From Limnoperna fortunei (lineage: Eukaryota; Mollusca; Bivalvia; Mytilida; Modiolidae), in contig OX104120.1 in NCBI GenBank assembly GCA_944474755.1, forward strand, positions 44,248,067 through 44,312,066: DNA of 64,000 nt, in the 5' to 3' direction. Positions 62,830 to 64,000 of this stretch are shown here, in pieces. Positions within the stretch are counted from its first letter, which is position 1. Every line of letters starts with the position of its first letter. The notes below the pieces were generated by a model. That model did no database searches. It was not told the DNA's origin and saw nothing but the letters and a program-made list of their open reading frames with translations. A program made the position numbers and the translations under genes.

Positions 62830-64000
62830 ATTGAAGAGTGTGTCCATGGGACACGGATGCCCCCGCTAAATGAAGTCCCAAACAGGAAGTAGTTGTCCGA
62901 CAGGTCTGAAATTCGCTTAGGACGTACAACTTGTGATACTGAACCACTCTGCCAAATTTAAAATTGTTCTCATGTACGGTTTCTGAGAAAAGCTTGACGG
63001 AAATTTTCATACTCATGTTAACACATTTTCATATCGGCCCAGTCGCAAACAGGAAGTAGTTGTCCGACAGGTCTGAAAGTCGCTTAGGACGTTCAACTTG
63101 TGATACTGAACCACCCTGCCAAATTTCAAATTGTTCTGATGTACGGTTTCTGAGAAAAGCTTGACGGAAATTTTCATACTCATGTTAACACATTTTCATA
63201 TCGGCCCAGTCGCAAACAGGAAGTAGTTGTCCGACAGGTCTGAAAGTCGCTTAGGACGTACAACTTGTGATACTGAACCACCCTGCCAAATTTCAAATTG
63301 TGCTGATGTACGGTTTCTGAGAAAAGCTTGACGGAAATTTTCATACTCATGTTAACACATTTTCATATCAGCCGAGTCGCAAACAGGAAGTAGTTGTCCG
63401 ACAGGTCTGAAAGTCGCTTAGGACGTACAAATTGTGATACTGAACCACCCTGCTAAATTTCAAATTGTTCTGATGTACGGTTTCTGAGAAAAGCTTGACG
63501 GAAATTTTCATACTCATGTTAACACATTTTCATATCGGCCCAGTCGCAAACAGGAAGTAGTTGTCCGACAGGTCTGAAAGTCGCTTAGGACGTACAACTT
63601 GTGATACTGAACCACCCTGCCAAATTTCAAATTGTTCTGATGTACGGTTTCTGAGAAAAGCTTGACGGAAATTTTCATACTCATGTTAACACATTTTCAT
63701 ATCGGCCCAGTCGCAAACAGGAAGTAGTTGTGCGACAGGTCTGAAAGTCGCTTAGGACGTACAACTTGTGATACTGAACCACACTGCCAAATTTCAAATT
63801 GTTCTAATGTGCGGTTTCTGAGAAAAGCTTGACGGAAATTTGTACATACAGACGGACGTATTTACGTACAAATGAAGTCCCAAACAGGAAGTAGTTGTCC
63901 GACAGGTCTGAAATTCGCTTAGGACGTACAACTTGTGATACTGAACCACTCTGCCAAATTTAAAATTGTTCTCATGTACGGTTTCTGAGAAAAGCTTGAC
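62830..64000. repeat. 167-bp tandem array, continues past the window end
   Basis: GTCGCAAACAGGAAGTAG anchors at 63042, 63209, 63376, 63543 and 63710 give 167 bp. The unit contains GTCCGACAGGTCTGAAAGTC, GATACTGAACCACCCTGCCA, and TACGGTTTCTGAGAAAAGCT. The left edge has TGTCCATGGGACACGGATGC, and near 63845 a TACATACAGACGGACG end is followed by a fresh copy. It looks like a locally amplified bivalve interspersed repeat. Confidence 0.92.

Overview
This is a eukaryotic, animal-type window: AT-rich, with short exons (25-169 bp), long introns with GT..AG borders, and a dense load of transposons, SINEs and minisatellites. I infer a bivalve mollusc or close lophotrochozoan. The tRNA-headed SINE ending in 'gctgaaagtggc(a/g)ttaaac..caaacaaac', the 'tgtccatgggacacggatgcccc' repeat and the 'gggtcaggtgagcta' element resemble interspersed repeats I associate with bivalve genomes. 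No database was searched, so the species is unknown.

The one host gene I can reconstruct is on the minus strand and spans about 40 kb: the ACTL6 (BAF53) actin-related protein, a subunit of SWI/SNF (BAF) and related chromatin complexes. Fourteen coding exons between 58384 and 18218 join with intact splice sites and consistent phase into a 428-residue protein, from an MSGGVYGG start to a KCP end. Human ACTL6A, which it resembles throughout, has 429 residues.

Layout. 1-18.2 kb: intergenic sequence with a SINE-derived array (2.0 kb), two 24-bp minisatellites (3.7 and 8.2-9.5 kb), a 5'-truncated hAT transposase (5.2-6.7 kb), a TA-flanked TIR element (11.8-12.8 kb) and a bivalve-type repeat (14.9-15.7 kb). 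18.2-58.4 kb: ACTL6, whose introns carry at least fifteen SINE pieces, a 46-bp array, a 3-kb 42-bp array, a SINE-derived 49-bp array, a 77-bp array made from the gene's own exon 12 splice acceptor, a Tigger-like element, a PIF/Harbinger-like MITE, two small hairpin elements with 9-bp target duplications, and a LINE reverse transcriptase split by a TA-flanked element. 58.46-62.19 kb: a 3.7-kb Mutator-like (MULE) element with about 1-kb inverted arms, a broken transposase with a SWIM zinc finger and a perfect 9-bp target duplication, inserted about 75 bp upstream of the ACTL6 start codon. 62.2-64 kb: a small MITE and a 167-bp tandem array that runs off the window.

The points most worth following up are the MULE in the ACTL6 promoter, which duplicates an ETS-like CCGGAAG site next to a TATA-like box; the sevenfold array of the exon 12 splice acceptor; and the evidence that two minisatellites grew out of different parts of the same SINE.
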